The translations under genes and the position numbers were made by a program. The notes under the pieces were generated by a model. That model worked only from the letters and a program-made list of their open reading frames with translations, ran no database searches and was not told the DNA's origin. Shown one piece after another: positions 1 to 5,886 of a stretch of DNA of 5,886 nt. The stretch's first letter is position 1. Every line of letters starts with the position of its first letter. Source of the DNA: Spirochaetaceae bacterium (GTDB taxonomy: Bacteria; Spirochaetota; Spirochaetia; DSM-27196; Salinispiraceae); contig SKVS01000085.1 of NCBI GenBank assembly GCA_007129335.1, positions 1 to 5,886 of the forward strand, read 5' to 3'.

Positions 1-2
1 CA

Positions 3-1394
3 GCCGATGGAAGCGGAGGTCAACAGGTTAATGAATTTAAGGAAATGGTTCGGGAACTTCACAAGGCGGGTATAGAAATCATTCTGGACATAGTGTTCAA
101 CCACACCGGCGAAGGGGACCAAATGGGTCATACCATGAGTTTTCGGGGCATTGACAATTCAATTTACTACCTGCTGTCTCCAAACAACCGCAGGTACTAC
201 ATGAACTTCTCGGGATGCGGAAATACCCTGAATTGCAATCATCCGGTTGTCCGGGGAATTATTATTAATACCCTGCGTTATTGGGTTCAGGAAATGCACA
301 TAGACGGGTTTCGGTTCGATTTGGGTTCCATTCTTGGACGGGACAAGTACGGAAACCTCATGGAAAATCCACCGGTAATAGAGCGTATTGCCGAAGATCC
401 GGTTTTACGGGACACGAAAATTATTGCTGAGGCCTGGGACGCCGGCGGGGCTTATCAGGTAGGGTCATTTCCCGGAGGGCGTTGGTGCGAGTGGAACGAC
501 CGATTCAGGGATACGGTTCGGGGGTATTGGCGGAATGATGGGGGAATGGTCAGCAAGTTCGCTACCCGAATAACCGGCAGTTCCGACCTGTATAAATGGG
601 ATGGCCGCAAGCCCTACCACAGTATTAATTACATTACTGCCCACGATGGCTTTACCCTGCACGATTTAGTTACCTATAACGAAAAGCATAACTTTGCCAA
701 TGGAGAAGAGAATCGGGACGGGCATAATCACAACATCAGCTATAACTACGGTTTCGAAGGGGAGACAGCCGATCCTACCATTAATACTATTCGGAATCGT
801 CAGGTAAAAAATCTCATGGTCAGTCTGCTCCTGTCTACAGGGACCCCGATGCTTCTCGGGGGGGATGAATTTCGGCGCACCCAAAAGGGAAACAACAACG
901 CCTATTGCCACGACAATGAACTTGCCTGGCTGGACTATGACTATGGAAAGAAGCATGAGGATATATTCCGCTTTGTTAAGCTTCTCATCGAGTTACGGAA
1001 GAATCATCCGGCTTTGAAGCGTCAGGAATTTTATGCAGGCCGGGACCTGAGTAATAATCAGGTGCTAGACCTTACCTGGTATAATGAGCACGGTGGTGAG
1101 GTGAATTGGGAAAAACGGGACAACCTTCTGGCATGCCGCATTGACGGGAGCATGAAAGAAATCCATGCAGACCAGGACGATTGGGATTTCTATATCATGA
1201 CGAACCCCGGCTTATACGATCAGTACTTTACCCTATGCGATCCCCCGAAGGGGCAGCACTGGGCCAGGATCATCGATACAGCCCAGGCAAGTCCTCATGA
1301 CTTTCTCGAGCCTGGAAAAGAGGAACAGTTGACCGGGGTTAAGTACTACCTGGTGGAACACCGCAGTGCGGTGGTTCTTATGAGCCAGCGTTAG
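3..1394 (+). CDS. glgX: Glycogen debranching enzyme GlgX (GH13 isoamylase type), 5' truncated by window edge
   Basis: Cytoplasmic alpha-1,6-glucosidase of glycogen breakdown, which removes side chains from phosphorylase-trimmed glycogen. The frame is open from base 3, upstream of the first visible ATG at 45, and reads into GH13 sequence at once, so the real start lies outside the window. About 463 residues are visible of a family that usually has about 650 to 720. All four GH13 regions are present: DIVFNHT (from base 87), GFRFDLGSI with the nucleophile Asp at 318-320, IIAEAWD with the acid/base Glu at 429-431, and ITAHDGFTLHD with the transition-state Asp at 645-647. Other family signatures are CEWNDRFRDTVRGYWRND, GSSDLY, GTPMLLGGDEF and NAYCHDNELAWLDY. 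The C-terminal part after about base 960 fits the usual beta-sandwich domain. The missing N-terminus would hold the CBM48 domain. TreX and plant-type isoamylase are close relatives, so exact chain-length specificity is not settled. No convincing terminator follows the stop. Confidence 0.95.
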   Translation, partial: ADGSGGQQVNEFKEMVRELHKAGIEIILDIVFNHTGEGDQMGHTMSFRGIDNSIYYLLSPNNRRYYMNFSGCGNTLNCNHPVVRGIIINTLRYWVQEMHIDGFRFDLGSILGRDKYGNLMENPPVIERIAEDPVLRDTKIIAEAWDAGGAYQVGSFPGGRWCEWNDRFRDTVRGYWRNDGGMVSKFATRITGSSDLYKWDGRKPYHSINYITAHDGFTLHDLVTYNEKHNFANGEENRDGHNHNISYNYGFEGETADPTINTIRNRQVKNLMVSLLLSTGTPMLLGGDEFRRTQKGNNNAYCHDNELAWLDYDYGKKHEDIFRFVKLLIELRKNHPALKRQEFYAGRDLSNNQVLDLTWYNEHGGEVNWEKRDNLLACRIDGSMKEIHADQDDWDFYIMTNPGLYDQYFTLCDPPKGQHWARIIDTAQASPHDFLEPGKEEQLTGVKYYLVEHRSAVVLMSQR

Positions 1395-1463
1395 TCTTTG
1401 GTATCGGGTTTGCCGGAGCGGGTTTGTTTGTACCTGTCCCGTGTATTTGTTCTGTTCTGTCTC

Positions 1464-1493
1464 TTGACCAGGAATCCCCCGAGGGTTCATAAT
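1464..1493 (+). promoter_or_regulatory. Sigma-70-type promoter of the thrS leader
   Basis: A -35 box TTGACC (1464-1469) and a -10 box CATAAT (1488-1493) are separated by 18 bases, and each matches the consensus at 5 of 6 positions. A start about 7 bases downstream, near 1500, falls just before the first helix of the T-box Stem I (from 1513), as expected for a leader RNA. The position is seen in the sequence; use in the cell is inferred. Confidence 0.75.
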
Positions 1494-1512
1494 CACCATG
1501 AAATGCAATGAC

Positions 1513-1597
1513 GGAGACGAGTACCCGAACCCTGTCTTATCAGAGAGAAGACCCCTGGCTGGAAGGTCTTCAGGAAAAGATCGGCGAAAACCCCTCC
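1513..1597 (+). promoter_or_regulatory. T-box Stem I with ACC (Thr) specifier codon
   Basis: Pairings found by hand: base helix GGAG 1513-1516 with CTCC 1594-1597; middle helix CCGA 1525-1528 with TCGG 1581-1584; upper helix CCTG 1531-1534 with CAGG 1571-1574; apical helix AAGACC 1548-1553 with GGTCTT 1565-1570. The AG-rich bulge AGAGAG is at 1542-1547 and the distal loop motif GGCTGG at 1557-1562; in known T-boxes these form the paired T-loops that stack on the tRNA elbow. The specifier loop has AGTA on the 5' side (1520-1523) and CGAAA followed by ACC (1590-1592) on the 3' side, the same spacing as the CGAAA-GGC of the B. subtilis glyQS leader. ACC is read by tRNA-Thr with anticodon GGU. 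The base after the specifier is C, where a purine is usual. Confidence 0.92.
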
Positions 1598-1603
1598 TGA
1601 GCA

Positions 1604-1716
1604 GGTTTCCCCAAAGTCATGTTCGGTACCCTATTTCGGATTATCGAAAAGACGAGTATGGAAACCCGGTCCTCCCGTAATCCAGGCGTACTCCGGATCG
1701 GTGTTTAAGCAGGATT
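1604..1716 (+). promoter_or_regulatory. T-box Stem II and Stem IIA/B pseudoknot
   Basis: Stem II: GGTTTCC 1604-1610 pairs with GGAAACC 1660-1666, followed inward by GTC 1616-1618 with GAC 1651-1653 and TTCG 1622-1625 with CGAA 1645-1648. The internal loop carries AGTA (1655-1658), in line with the S-turn expected in Stem II. IIA/B pseudoknot: CGGTCC 1667-1672 pairs with GGATCG 1695-1700 (one G-U), and the loop bases AATCC 1679-1683 pair with GGATT 1712-1716, giving a compact H-type pseudoknot. In characterised T-boxes this region stacks beside Stem I and braces the codon-anticodon pairing. The pairing is by eye and was not energy-minimised. Confidence 0.8.
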
Positions 1717-1830
1717 CTACCGAGTCATGCTTTACCCCGTGTCATGTCGGAGATTGAGTGCCGGTGCGAATGCAGGATTTCTTTTTTTCTTTCAGGTTTA
1801 TCCGGGAAATCAGGGGCCTCTATGTACCGG

Positions 1831-1935
1831 AAATAAGGTGGTACCGCGGAAAGCGGAGGTGTCCCGGCTTGCGGTTCGGTTTCGGCCGATCCTTTTCAAG
1901 ATGGGAAAAGAATCCCCCGGTCTTTTCGTCCTTAT
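1831..1935 (+). promoter_or_regulatory. T-box sequence and antiterminator
   Basis: The T-box sequence at 1831-1849 matches the consensus AANNNGGTGGTACCGCG. ATAAGG 1833-1838 pairs perfectly with CCTTAT 1930-1935, leaving the bulge TGGT (1839-1842) free to pair with the tRNA 3' end; its last base would pair with discriminator A. A1843-C1844 can continue the helix with G1928-T1929. Bases 1930-1932 are also in the terminator 5' arm, so the two structures exclude each other. The span of about 103 nt is long compared with roughly 35 nt in B. subtilis glyQS; the insert contains local hairpins CCGC/GCGG (1844-1856), TCGG/CCGA (1876-1889) and CTTTTC/GAAAAG (1892-1910). Confidence 0.9.
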
Positions 1936-2012
1936 GCAGCAGAATTCCTGAAGCCCCTTGGTGGGCCTATCGGGGACCCGGCTCGCAGGACGAAGATGCC
2001 GGGGGATTTTTT
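1913..2012 (+). terminator. Intrinsic terminator of the T-box (conditional attenuator)
   Basis: Bases 1913-1932 pair with 1987-2006 over about 20 positions, with one mismatch (C1922/T1997) and two G-U pairs, starting TCCCCCGG with CCGGGGGA and ending TTCGTCCT with AGGACGAA. The 3' arm runs directly into TTTTTT (2007-2012). The enclosed segment (1933-1986) can form smaller hairpins such as GCCC/GGGC (1953-1956 with 1963-1966). The 5' arm contains the CGTCC that the antiterminator needs, the classical T-box switch. Confidence 0.93.
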
Positions 2013-2083
2013 GCTGGGGCACACCGGTTAGCCTGTTTTGCGACAAAGTTGCAGAGGCCGAACGGTTCTTCCCCATGGTGCAC

Positions 2084-2088
2084 GGAGG
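2084..2088 (+). promoter_or_regulatory. Ribosome binding site of thrS
   Basis: GGAGG at 2084-2088 (within ACGGAGGAAAG) lies 5 bases before the ATG at 2094. It fixes that ATG as the thrS start, although the frame remains open upstream to 1758 through the leader RNA. Confidence 0.88.
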
Positions 2089-2093
2089 AAAGT

Positions 2094-3863
2094 ATGAGCA
2101 CTGTTCAATCACCTGTTCAGGATCCGAAAGCTGATAAGCTTTACAAGATCCGCCACACCACTGCCCACGTTATGGCTGAGGCTGTGCTGCGAATGTTTCC
2201 CGATGCGAAAATCGCCATCGGACCGCCCATTGATAACGGGTTTTACTACGATTTTGATCTGCCCCGGAAATTAAGCGAAGATGATTTTGAAACCATCGAG
2301 GAACACATGCGCCAAATCATCCAGGGCAAACACGACATGACCAGGGAAGTCATAAGCCGTAACGATGCGAAAAAACGGTTCCACGACCAGCCTTACAAGC
2401 TTGAACTGGTAGATGCCATTCCCGAACACGAAGAAGTTTCCCTGTATACCGTAGATACCTTTACCGACCTGTGCCGTGGTCCCCACGTGGAAAATACCCG
2501 GGATCTGAACTGGAAGGCTTTCAAGCTCCTTCGGATTGCCGGAGCGTACTGGAGGGGAAATTCGGATAATCCCATGCTCACCCGAATCTACGGAACCGCC
2601 TGGGAAGATCCCAAACAATTACGGGAGTACCTGGAGCATCTAAAAGAACTGGAAAAGCGGGACCACCGACGCCTGGGACGGGAGCTGGATTTATTCCATT
2701 TCGAAGACGACAACCCCGGGCAAATCTTCTGGCACCACAAGGGCTGGACCATTTATCGAACCTTGCAGAATTTCGTCAGGGAAAGTATTTCCAGGCAGGG
2801 ATACCAGGAAGTAAATACCCCCTCTGTCATGCCTAAGACGCTCTGGGAGCGATCGGGTCACTGGGAAAAGTATAAGGAGCACATGTTCGTCACCGAAAGT
2901 GAAAAACGCCACTTTGCCCTTAAGCCCATGAACTGTCCGGGGCATATTGAAATCTTTAAGCAGGGCTTAAAATCCTACCGCGACCTGCCCCTTCGTATGG
3001 CCGAGTTTGGTTCCTGCGTACGGAACGAAAGCTCCGGGGCTTTGCACGGTATTTTGCGGGTGCGGGGTTTTGTTCAGGACGATGCGCATATTTTTTGTAC
3101 AGAAGAACAAATTTCTGATGAGGTTGGACTCTTTGTTCAGTTGCTCAAGGGTATGTATGCCGATTTGGGATTCGGTGAAGAAAGTATTATTGTCAAGTTT
3201 TCTACCCGTCCAGATGTAAGAGTCGGGGATGATGCAACCTGGGACAGGGCTGAGGCTGCTCTTGCCACTGCCTGTGATAATGCGGGCCTGGCCTATGAGC
3301 TTGCGCCGGGTGAGGGGGCGTTTTACGGTCCAAAACTGGAATTTACCCTGGTCGATGCCCTCGGTCGTCATTGGCAATGTGGAACCATCCAGGTGGATTA
3401 TCAGTTGCCTTCGAAACAGCGCCTTGATGCGGGTTACATTGGAGAAGATGGAAACCGCCATACCCCGGTCATGCTTCACCGGGCTGTTCTTGGCTCATTG
3501 GAAAGGTTTATTGGAATTCTCTTGGAGAACTATGGCGGGGCTCTTCCGGTTTGGTTGTCTCCTGTACAGGCCGTGGTAATTCCCGTTGCCCCAACCTTCA
3601 ACGAAGGTGCCCAAGCTCTGGCCAAAGAACTAGCTGATCTGGGATGGAGGGTAGAGGCTGATCTGGGAGATGAACGGATGAACAATAAAATCCGCATCCA
3701 TCAGGCACAGAAGGTTCCTTATATGCTGGTTGTTGGGGAGAACGAGCTGGTAAACCGGACCGTTGCCATACGTACCCGGAAAAACGACCGGATTAACGAC
3801 ATGCCTGTAGAAGAATTTAAAGCCTATATTCAGCAGAAAATTCTAACCAAAGCCGAATTGTAA
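2094..3863 (+). CDS. thrS: Threonyl-tRNA synthetase, form without TGS domain
   Basis: Class II aminoacyl-tRNA synthetase that charges tRNA-Thr with threonine in the cytoplasm. The protein is 589 residues against 642 in E. coli. The N-terminal TGS domain of about 60 residues is absent, and the editing domain starts near residue 15. Editing-site residues are visible as HTTAH (H21, H25) and LCRGPH (C127, H131). The catalytic core has [16 protein letters not shown] (about 242-257, motif 1 region), [12 protein letters not shown] (301-312, motif 2) and [12 protein letters not shown] (461-472, motif 3). The three zinc ligands expected by comparison with E. coli are C281 in MNCPGH, H318 in ALHG and H462 in MLHR. 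The anticodon-binding domain follows from about residue 485. The ATG at 2094 is chosen for its strong GGAGG site and because the upstream in-frame sequence is the T-box leader. Expression should be induced by uncharged tRNA-Thr through that leader. The gene looks intact, with editing and catalytic sites complete. Confidence 0.98.
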   Translation: MSTVQSPVQDPKADKLYKIRHTTAHVMAEAVLRMFPDAKIAIGPPIDNGFYYDFDLPRKLSEDDFETIEEHMRQIIQGKHDMTREVISRNDAKKRFHDQPYKLELVDAIPEHEEVSLYTVDTFTDLCRGPHVENTRDLNWKAFKLLRIAGAYWRGNSDNPMLTRIYGTAWEDPKQLREYLEHLKELEKRDHRRLGRELDLFHFEDDNPGQIFWHHKGWTIYRTLQNFVRESISRQGYQEVNTPSVMPKTLWERSGHWEKYKEHMFVTESEKRHFALKPMNCPGHIEIFKQGLKSYRDLPLRMAEFGSCVRNESSGALHGILRVRGFVQDDAHIFCTEEQISDEVGLFVQLLKGMYADLGFGEESIIVKFSTRPDVRVGDDATWDRAEAALATACDNAGLAYELAPGEGAFYGPKLEFTLVDALGRHWQCGTIQVDYQLPSKQRLDAGYIGEDGNRHTPVMLHRAVLGSLERFIGILLENYGGALPVWLSPVQAVVIPVAPTFNEGAQALAKELADLGWRVEADLGDERMNNKIRIHQAQKVPYMLVVGENELVNRTVAIRTRKNDRINDMPVEEFKAYIQQKILTKAEL

Positions 3864-3876
3864 CCGGGAAACCCGA

Positions 3877-3926
3877 GGTAAAGTGGGAGATTATAGAGCA
3901 GTTGTGCCAAAGACTTTACCATTTTT
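3877..3926 (+). terminator. Possible intrinsic terminator after thrS
   Basis: GGTAAAG (3877-3883) is complementary to CTTTACC (3914-3920), which is followed by ATTTTT (3921-3926). An inner TGG/CCA pairing (3884-3886 with 3907-3909) could shorten the otherwise 30-base loop. The stem is AT-rich and the loop long, so it may be weak. It begins 14 bases after the thrS stop. Confidence 0.45.
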
Positions 3927-3927
3927 C

Positions 3928-3956
3928 TAAACAAATGGCTGTTTTTCGGTTATGAT
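3928..3956 (+). promoter_or_regulatory. Candidate promoter for the M32 carboxypeptidase gene
   Basis: TAAACA (3928-3933, 4 of 6 to the -35 consensus) and TATGAT (3951-3956, 5 of 6 to the -10 consensus) are exactly 17 bases apart. They lie just after the putative thrS terminator and about 43 bases before the favoured start codon. The arrangement suggests separate transcription of this gene from thrS. Confidence 0.5.
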
Positions 3957-3984
3957 AGGAAATATCTCGACACAAAAACTGGAA

Positions 3985-3990
3985 AAAGGA
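3985..3990 (+). promoter_or_regulatory. Ribosome binding site that decides the carboxypeptidase start
   Basis: AAAGGA (3985-3990) lies 8 bases upstream of the ATG at 3999. The alternative ATG at 3990 overlaps this site and has only GGA at 3981-3983 as its own ribosome binding site, so 3999 is preferred. The choice changes the protein by three residues. Confidence 0.6.
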
Positions 3991-3998
3991 TGTTTTTC

Positions 3999-5558
3999 AT
4001 GACCGACAAACAGCAAAGATCTCTGGAAACAGTTAAAAAAATTGATAAAGAAGTGACCCTCCTAGGTCATATTGGAGCAACTGTCAGCTGGGATCAGGAA
4101 ACCTACATGCCCGAAGGGGCAGTGGAGGGAAAATCCCAGCAGGCGTCCTTATTAAGCAAGCTCGGCCATCAGCGAATGACCAGTTCCGAGCTTGCCCAAG
4201 CGCTATCGGATCTCGGAGCCGATGATACCCTTGTGCAGGAGATTCGGCTGGAAAAAGGCGCATCTCATCTGCCCCAGGACATCAGTATATCAGAAAAAGC
4301 TCTCATAAGGTCGGTATACCGACACCATTCCCGAGCCGTGAAAGTGCCGGAGAAGCTGGTTACTGAACTATCGGAATTAGGTGCCCGGGCACAGAATGCC
4401 TGGGTTAAAGCCCGTAAAGCAAATGATTTTCCTATGTTTCAGCCCTACCTGGAAAAACTGGTTGATCTGAAACGTCAGGAAGTCCAGGCTGTGGGGTACG
4501 AGGATCATCCCTACGACGCTCTTTTGGATGAATTCGAGCCGGGTATGAAAACCAGCGAAGTTACCCAGGTATTTCAGGGTCTGAGAGACGATTTGGTTCC
4601 CCTGGTTAAGCGTATTGCCGACAGCCCTCAGGTTAAAGATGACTTTCTGGAACGTACCTACCCGATCTCAGGTCAGGAATCCTTTGGATACAAGGTGCTC
4701 GATGCCCTGGGCTATGACATGAAACGGGGGCGAATGGATATTTCTGCCCATCCCTTTACCACAAGTCTTGGAAGCGATGATGTTCGAATTACTACCCGCT
4801 ACGCGGAAAATTATTTCAAAACGGGCATATTTTCCATTATTCACGAAGCCGGCCATGGGCTGTACGAGTTGGGTTTCAGTCCTGATATTAAAGACACCGG
4901 TCTTGCCACGGGTACCAGTTTAGGTATTCATGAAAGCCAGTCCCGGACCTGGGAGAATATGATCGGACGTTCCCTGCCTTTCTGGAATCATTTCCTCCCT
5001 GTTTTGAAGCAGGAATTTCCCGGTCTTCTTGACGATGTGGATACCAAGGCATTCTTCCGGGGCATTAACAAGGTTGAGCCGAGCTACATCCGTGTTGAGG
5101 CCGACGAGGTTACCTACAGTCTTCATATTATGCTGCGGTTTTTCCTGGAGACCAAACTCATTACTGGTGAAATCCAGGTGAAGGATCTGCCCGAGTTGTG
5201 GCGGCAGGAAAGCAGGGATCTGTTGGGCATTGTGCCGGAAACCGATTCTCTCGGGGTTCTGCAGGATGTGCATTGGAGTTTTGGACTATTCGGTTATTTC
5301 CCGACCTATTCTTTAGGCAATATTATCGGTGCTCAGTTCTACCAGGTTATGGAAAAGGACTTGGGTTCTATCGATGCATTAGTAGAAGCTGGAAACTTTG
5401 GTCCAATCCTTGGTTGGCTCAGAACCAATATTCATCACCATGGATCGGTGAAAAATGCTGGTGAACTGCTTCAGGATATTACCGGTGGCGGCTTGGATGC
5501 CAAGCCCTTTGTTGCTTACCTAAAGGGTAAATACTCCGGGGTATACGGCTTCTCGTAA
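3999..5558 (+). CDS. Metallocarboxypeptidase, peptidase family M32 (carboxypeptidase Taq type)
   Basis: Zinc-type carboxypeptidase that removes C-terminal residues from peptides with broad specificity, probably in peptide turnover; no signal peptide or membrane segment is seen, so it is cytoplasmic. The protein is 519 residues, close to the roughly 500 typical of the family. The metal site is HEAGH (H282, E283, H286 from the start at 3999), with the third ligand in HESQSR (E312). Other M32 signatures are HPF followed by DVRITTRY (about 251-268), IRVEADEVTY (about 364-373) and GYFPTYSLGN (about 432-441). The N-terminal helical region contains VSWDQETYMPEGA, also typical. Family members usually form homodimers. 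An ATG nine bases upstream (3990) is possible but has weaker ribosome binding. A promoter candidate lies directly upstream, and the next frame begins on the base after this stop. Nothing links it functionally to thrS. Confidence 0.95.
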   Translation: MTDKQQRSLETVKKIDKEVTLLGHIGATVSWDQETYMPEGAVEGKSQQASLLSKLGHQRMTSSELAQALSDLGADDTLVQEIRLEKGASHLPQDISISEKALIRSVYRHHSRAVKVPEKLVTELSELGARAQNAWVKARKANDFPMFQPYLEKLVDLKRQEVQAVGYEDHPYDALLDEFEPGMKTSEVTQVFQGLRDDLVPLVKRIADSPQVKDDFLERTYPISGQESFGYKVLDALGYDMKRGRMDISAHPFTTSLGSDDVRITTRYAENYFKTGIFSIIHEAGHGLYELGFSPDIKDTGLATGTSLGIHESQSRTWENMIGRSLPFWNHFLPVLKQEFPGLLDDVDTKAFFRGINKVEPSYIRVEADEVTYSLHIMLRFFLETKLITGEIQVKDLPELWRQESRDLLGIVPETDSLGVLQDVHWSFGLFGYFPTYSLGNIIGAQFYQVMEKDLGSIDALVEAGNFGPILGWLRTNIHHHGSVKNAGELLQDITGGGLDAKPFVAYLKGKYSGVYGFS

Positions 5559-5886
5559 ATGGTGAGCTTGCATTTTCTCTTCCAGCCCCACTTCTGGTGG
5601 GGTTGGATGATCTGGGCCCTCGGAGGAACCCTCGTTTTCCCCCTTGCCCATGGTTTGCGTATTCTCAAAAACCGAAAACGCACCATGTATCGCCGTACCA
5701 GGAAAGAAAGTCCTTCCGAAACATCCCTTCCTGTACGGTTCAAAAATCCCTTTCGCAAAATCCCGAATGATGTTTTCGGTTTCGGTGCAATAATCATATG
5801 GATTTTTTTCTTTATAGCCTTCGGAGCCGCCGGCTTCATTGCCTGGTGGTATCAGGGTAGAGTTCTGGTCAGTAACCTTCGTGTAC
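5559..5886 (+). CDS. Unrecognised membrane protein with two predicted helices, 3' truncated by window edge
   Basis: An open frame without stop runs from the ATG at 5559 to the window edge (109 full codons). I do not recognise the family. The N-terminus is rich in Trp and Phe (FLFQPHFWWGWMIWALGG), giving a hydrophobic segment at about residues 12-35. A basic stretch follows (LKNRKRTMYRRTRK, about 36-49), then a polar linker, then a second hydrophobic segment at about 72-97 (DVFGFGAIIIWIFFFIAFG and on). By the positive-inside rule the linker is cytoplasmic and both termini face outward; the part after residue 98 would be the start of an exported domain. The ATG abuts the carboxypeptidase stop (TAAATG), which suggests cotranscription and coupled translation; no good Shine-Dalgarno is visible. 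GTG at 5562 or ATG at 5607 are other possible starts. An opposite-strand frame over 5516-5839 is taken as a shadow. Confidence 0.65.
   Translation, partial: MVSLHFLFQPHFWWGWMIWALGGTLVFPLAHGLRILKNRKRTMYRRTRKESPSETSLPVRFKNPFRKIPNDVFGFGAIIIWIFFFIAFGAAGFIAWWYQGRVLVSNLRV

Larger units (their letters stand above)
1500..2012 (+). promoter_or_regulatory. T-box riboswitch (leader RNA), threonine-specific, controlling thrS
   Basis: A cis-acting leader that binds tRNA and decides between termination and readthrough. All canonical parts are found in order: Stem I (1513-1597) with ACC specifier, Stem II (1604-1666), IIA/B pseudoknot (1667-1716), an extra hairpin (1720-1750), Stem III (TCCGG 1801-1805 with CCGGA 1827-1831), T-box sequence (AAATAAGGTGGTACCGCGG, 1831-1849), antiterminator (1833-1935) and terminator (1913-2012). 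The family model is that uncharged tRNA-Thr pairs its anticodon with the specifier and its CCA end with the UGGN bulge, which stabilises the antiterminator and turns thrS on. The thrS gene directly downstream agrees with the Thr codon. The 5' end is placed from the promoter and is approximate. Short open frames inside this stretch (1498-1680 and 1727-1951, and an in-frame upstream extension of thrS) are not considered coding. Confidence 0.95.

Noticed and set aside
1395..1463. Possible glgX terminator, for example CGGG...CCCG pairings in the 70 bases after the stop.
   Set aside because: The stem would be four base pairs with a 15-base loop and no T-tract follows.
1508..1620. ATGAC (near 1508-1512) complementary to GTCAT (1616-1620), which could close Stem I.
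   Set aside because: GTC at 1616-1618 is better used in Stem II with GAC 1651-1653, next to the perfect GGTTTCC/GGAAACC helix; the Stem I base helix GGAG/CTCC is sufficient.
1516..1658. GACGAGTA occurs twice (1516-1523 and 1651-1658), suggesting a tandem or duplicated Stem I.
   Set aside because: The second copy fits the AGTA S-turn of Stem II; no second AGAGAG bulge, GGCTGG loop or specifier follows it.
1638..1683. GGATTA (1638-1643) complementary to TAATCC (1678-1683).
   Set aside because: AATCC fits better with GGATT at 1712-1716 as the IIA/B pseudoknot expected at this place in T-boxes; the other pairing would break Stem II.
1498..1951. Two small + strand open frames (1498-1680, 60 aa; 1727-1951, 74 aa) upstream of thrS, which could be read as leader peptides.
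   Set aside because: Both lie within T-box structural elements, have no good ribosome binding sites, and show no recognisable protein features.
2967..3479. Minus-strand open frame of 170 codons inside thrS.
   Set aside because: It is the antisense shadow of a strongly conserved catalytic region; the sequence has no recognisable protein features.
3865..3875. Small perfect hairpin CGGG-AAA-CCCG right after the thrS stop.
   Set aside because: Only four base pairs and no T-tract follows, so it is not called as a terminator.
5516..5839. Minus-strand open frame of 107 codons over the 3' end of the window.
   Set aside because: The + strand frame over the same bases has two clean transmembrane segments with a positive-inside linker and abuts the upstream stop; the minus frame is low-complexity basic sequence that overlaps the end of the carboxypeptidase gene.

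Overview
This is an ordinary bacterial chromosomal window with all genes on the + strand. From start to end it holds the C-terminal two thirds of a glycogen debranching enzyme (glgX), a long leader RNA with every hallmark of a threonine-specific T-box riboswitch, threonyl-tRNA synthetase (thrS), an M32 metallocarboxypeptidase (carboxypeptidase Taq family), and the start of an unrecognised two-helix membrane protein that runs off the right edge. There are no mobile elements, CRISPR arrays, tRNAs or rRNAs.

The organism is a bacterium of moderate GC by eye. The ThrRS lacks the N-terminal TGS domain and starts almost directly at the editing domain. As I recall the family, that architecture occurs in Spirochaetota and also in Chloroflexota and some other lineages. 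With glgX and an M32 peptidase nearby, my first guess is a free-living spirochaete and Chloroflexota is the main alternative. This is inference and not secure.

Layout. glgX ends at 1394. About 70 bases later a good sigma-70-type promoter (TTGACC, 18 bases, CATAAT) drives a leader of roughly 500 nt. The leader can be folded by hand into the canonical T-box order: Stem I with AGAGAG bulge, GGCTGG distal loop and an ACC (Thr) specifier; Stem II with an AGTA internal loop; a IIA/B pseudoknot; Stem III; the T-box sequence; and an antiterminator that excludes a strong intrinsic terminator ending in six Ts. thrS starts 81 bases past that T-tract with a strong Shine-Dalgarno site. A 126-base gap after thrS (135 bases to the favoured carboxypeptidase start) holds a possible terminator and a candidate promoter for the carboxypeptidase gene. 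The final membrane-protein frame begins on the base right after the carboxypeptidase stop (TAAATG), so these two are probably cotranscribed.

Function. The T-box should sense uncharged tRNA-Thr (anticodon GGU) and let transcription continue into thrS only when threonylation is insufficient. glgX (glycogen breakdown) and the peptidase show no visible functional link to thrS beyond being neighbours. The most interesting element is the T-box: its antiterminator encloses an unusually long insert, it has extra structure before Stem III, and its presence would be notable if the host really is a spirochaete.
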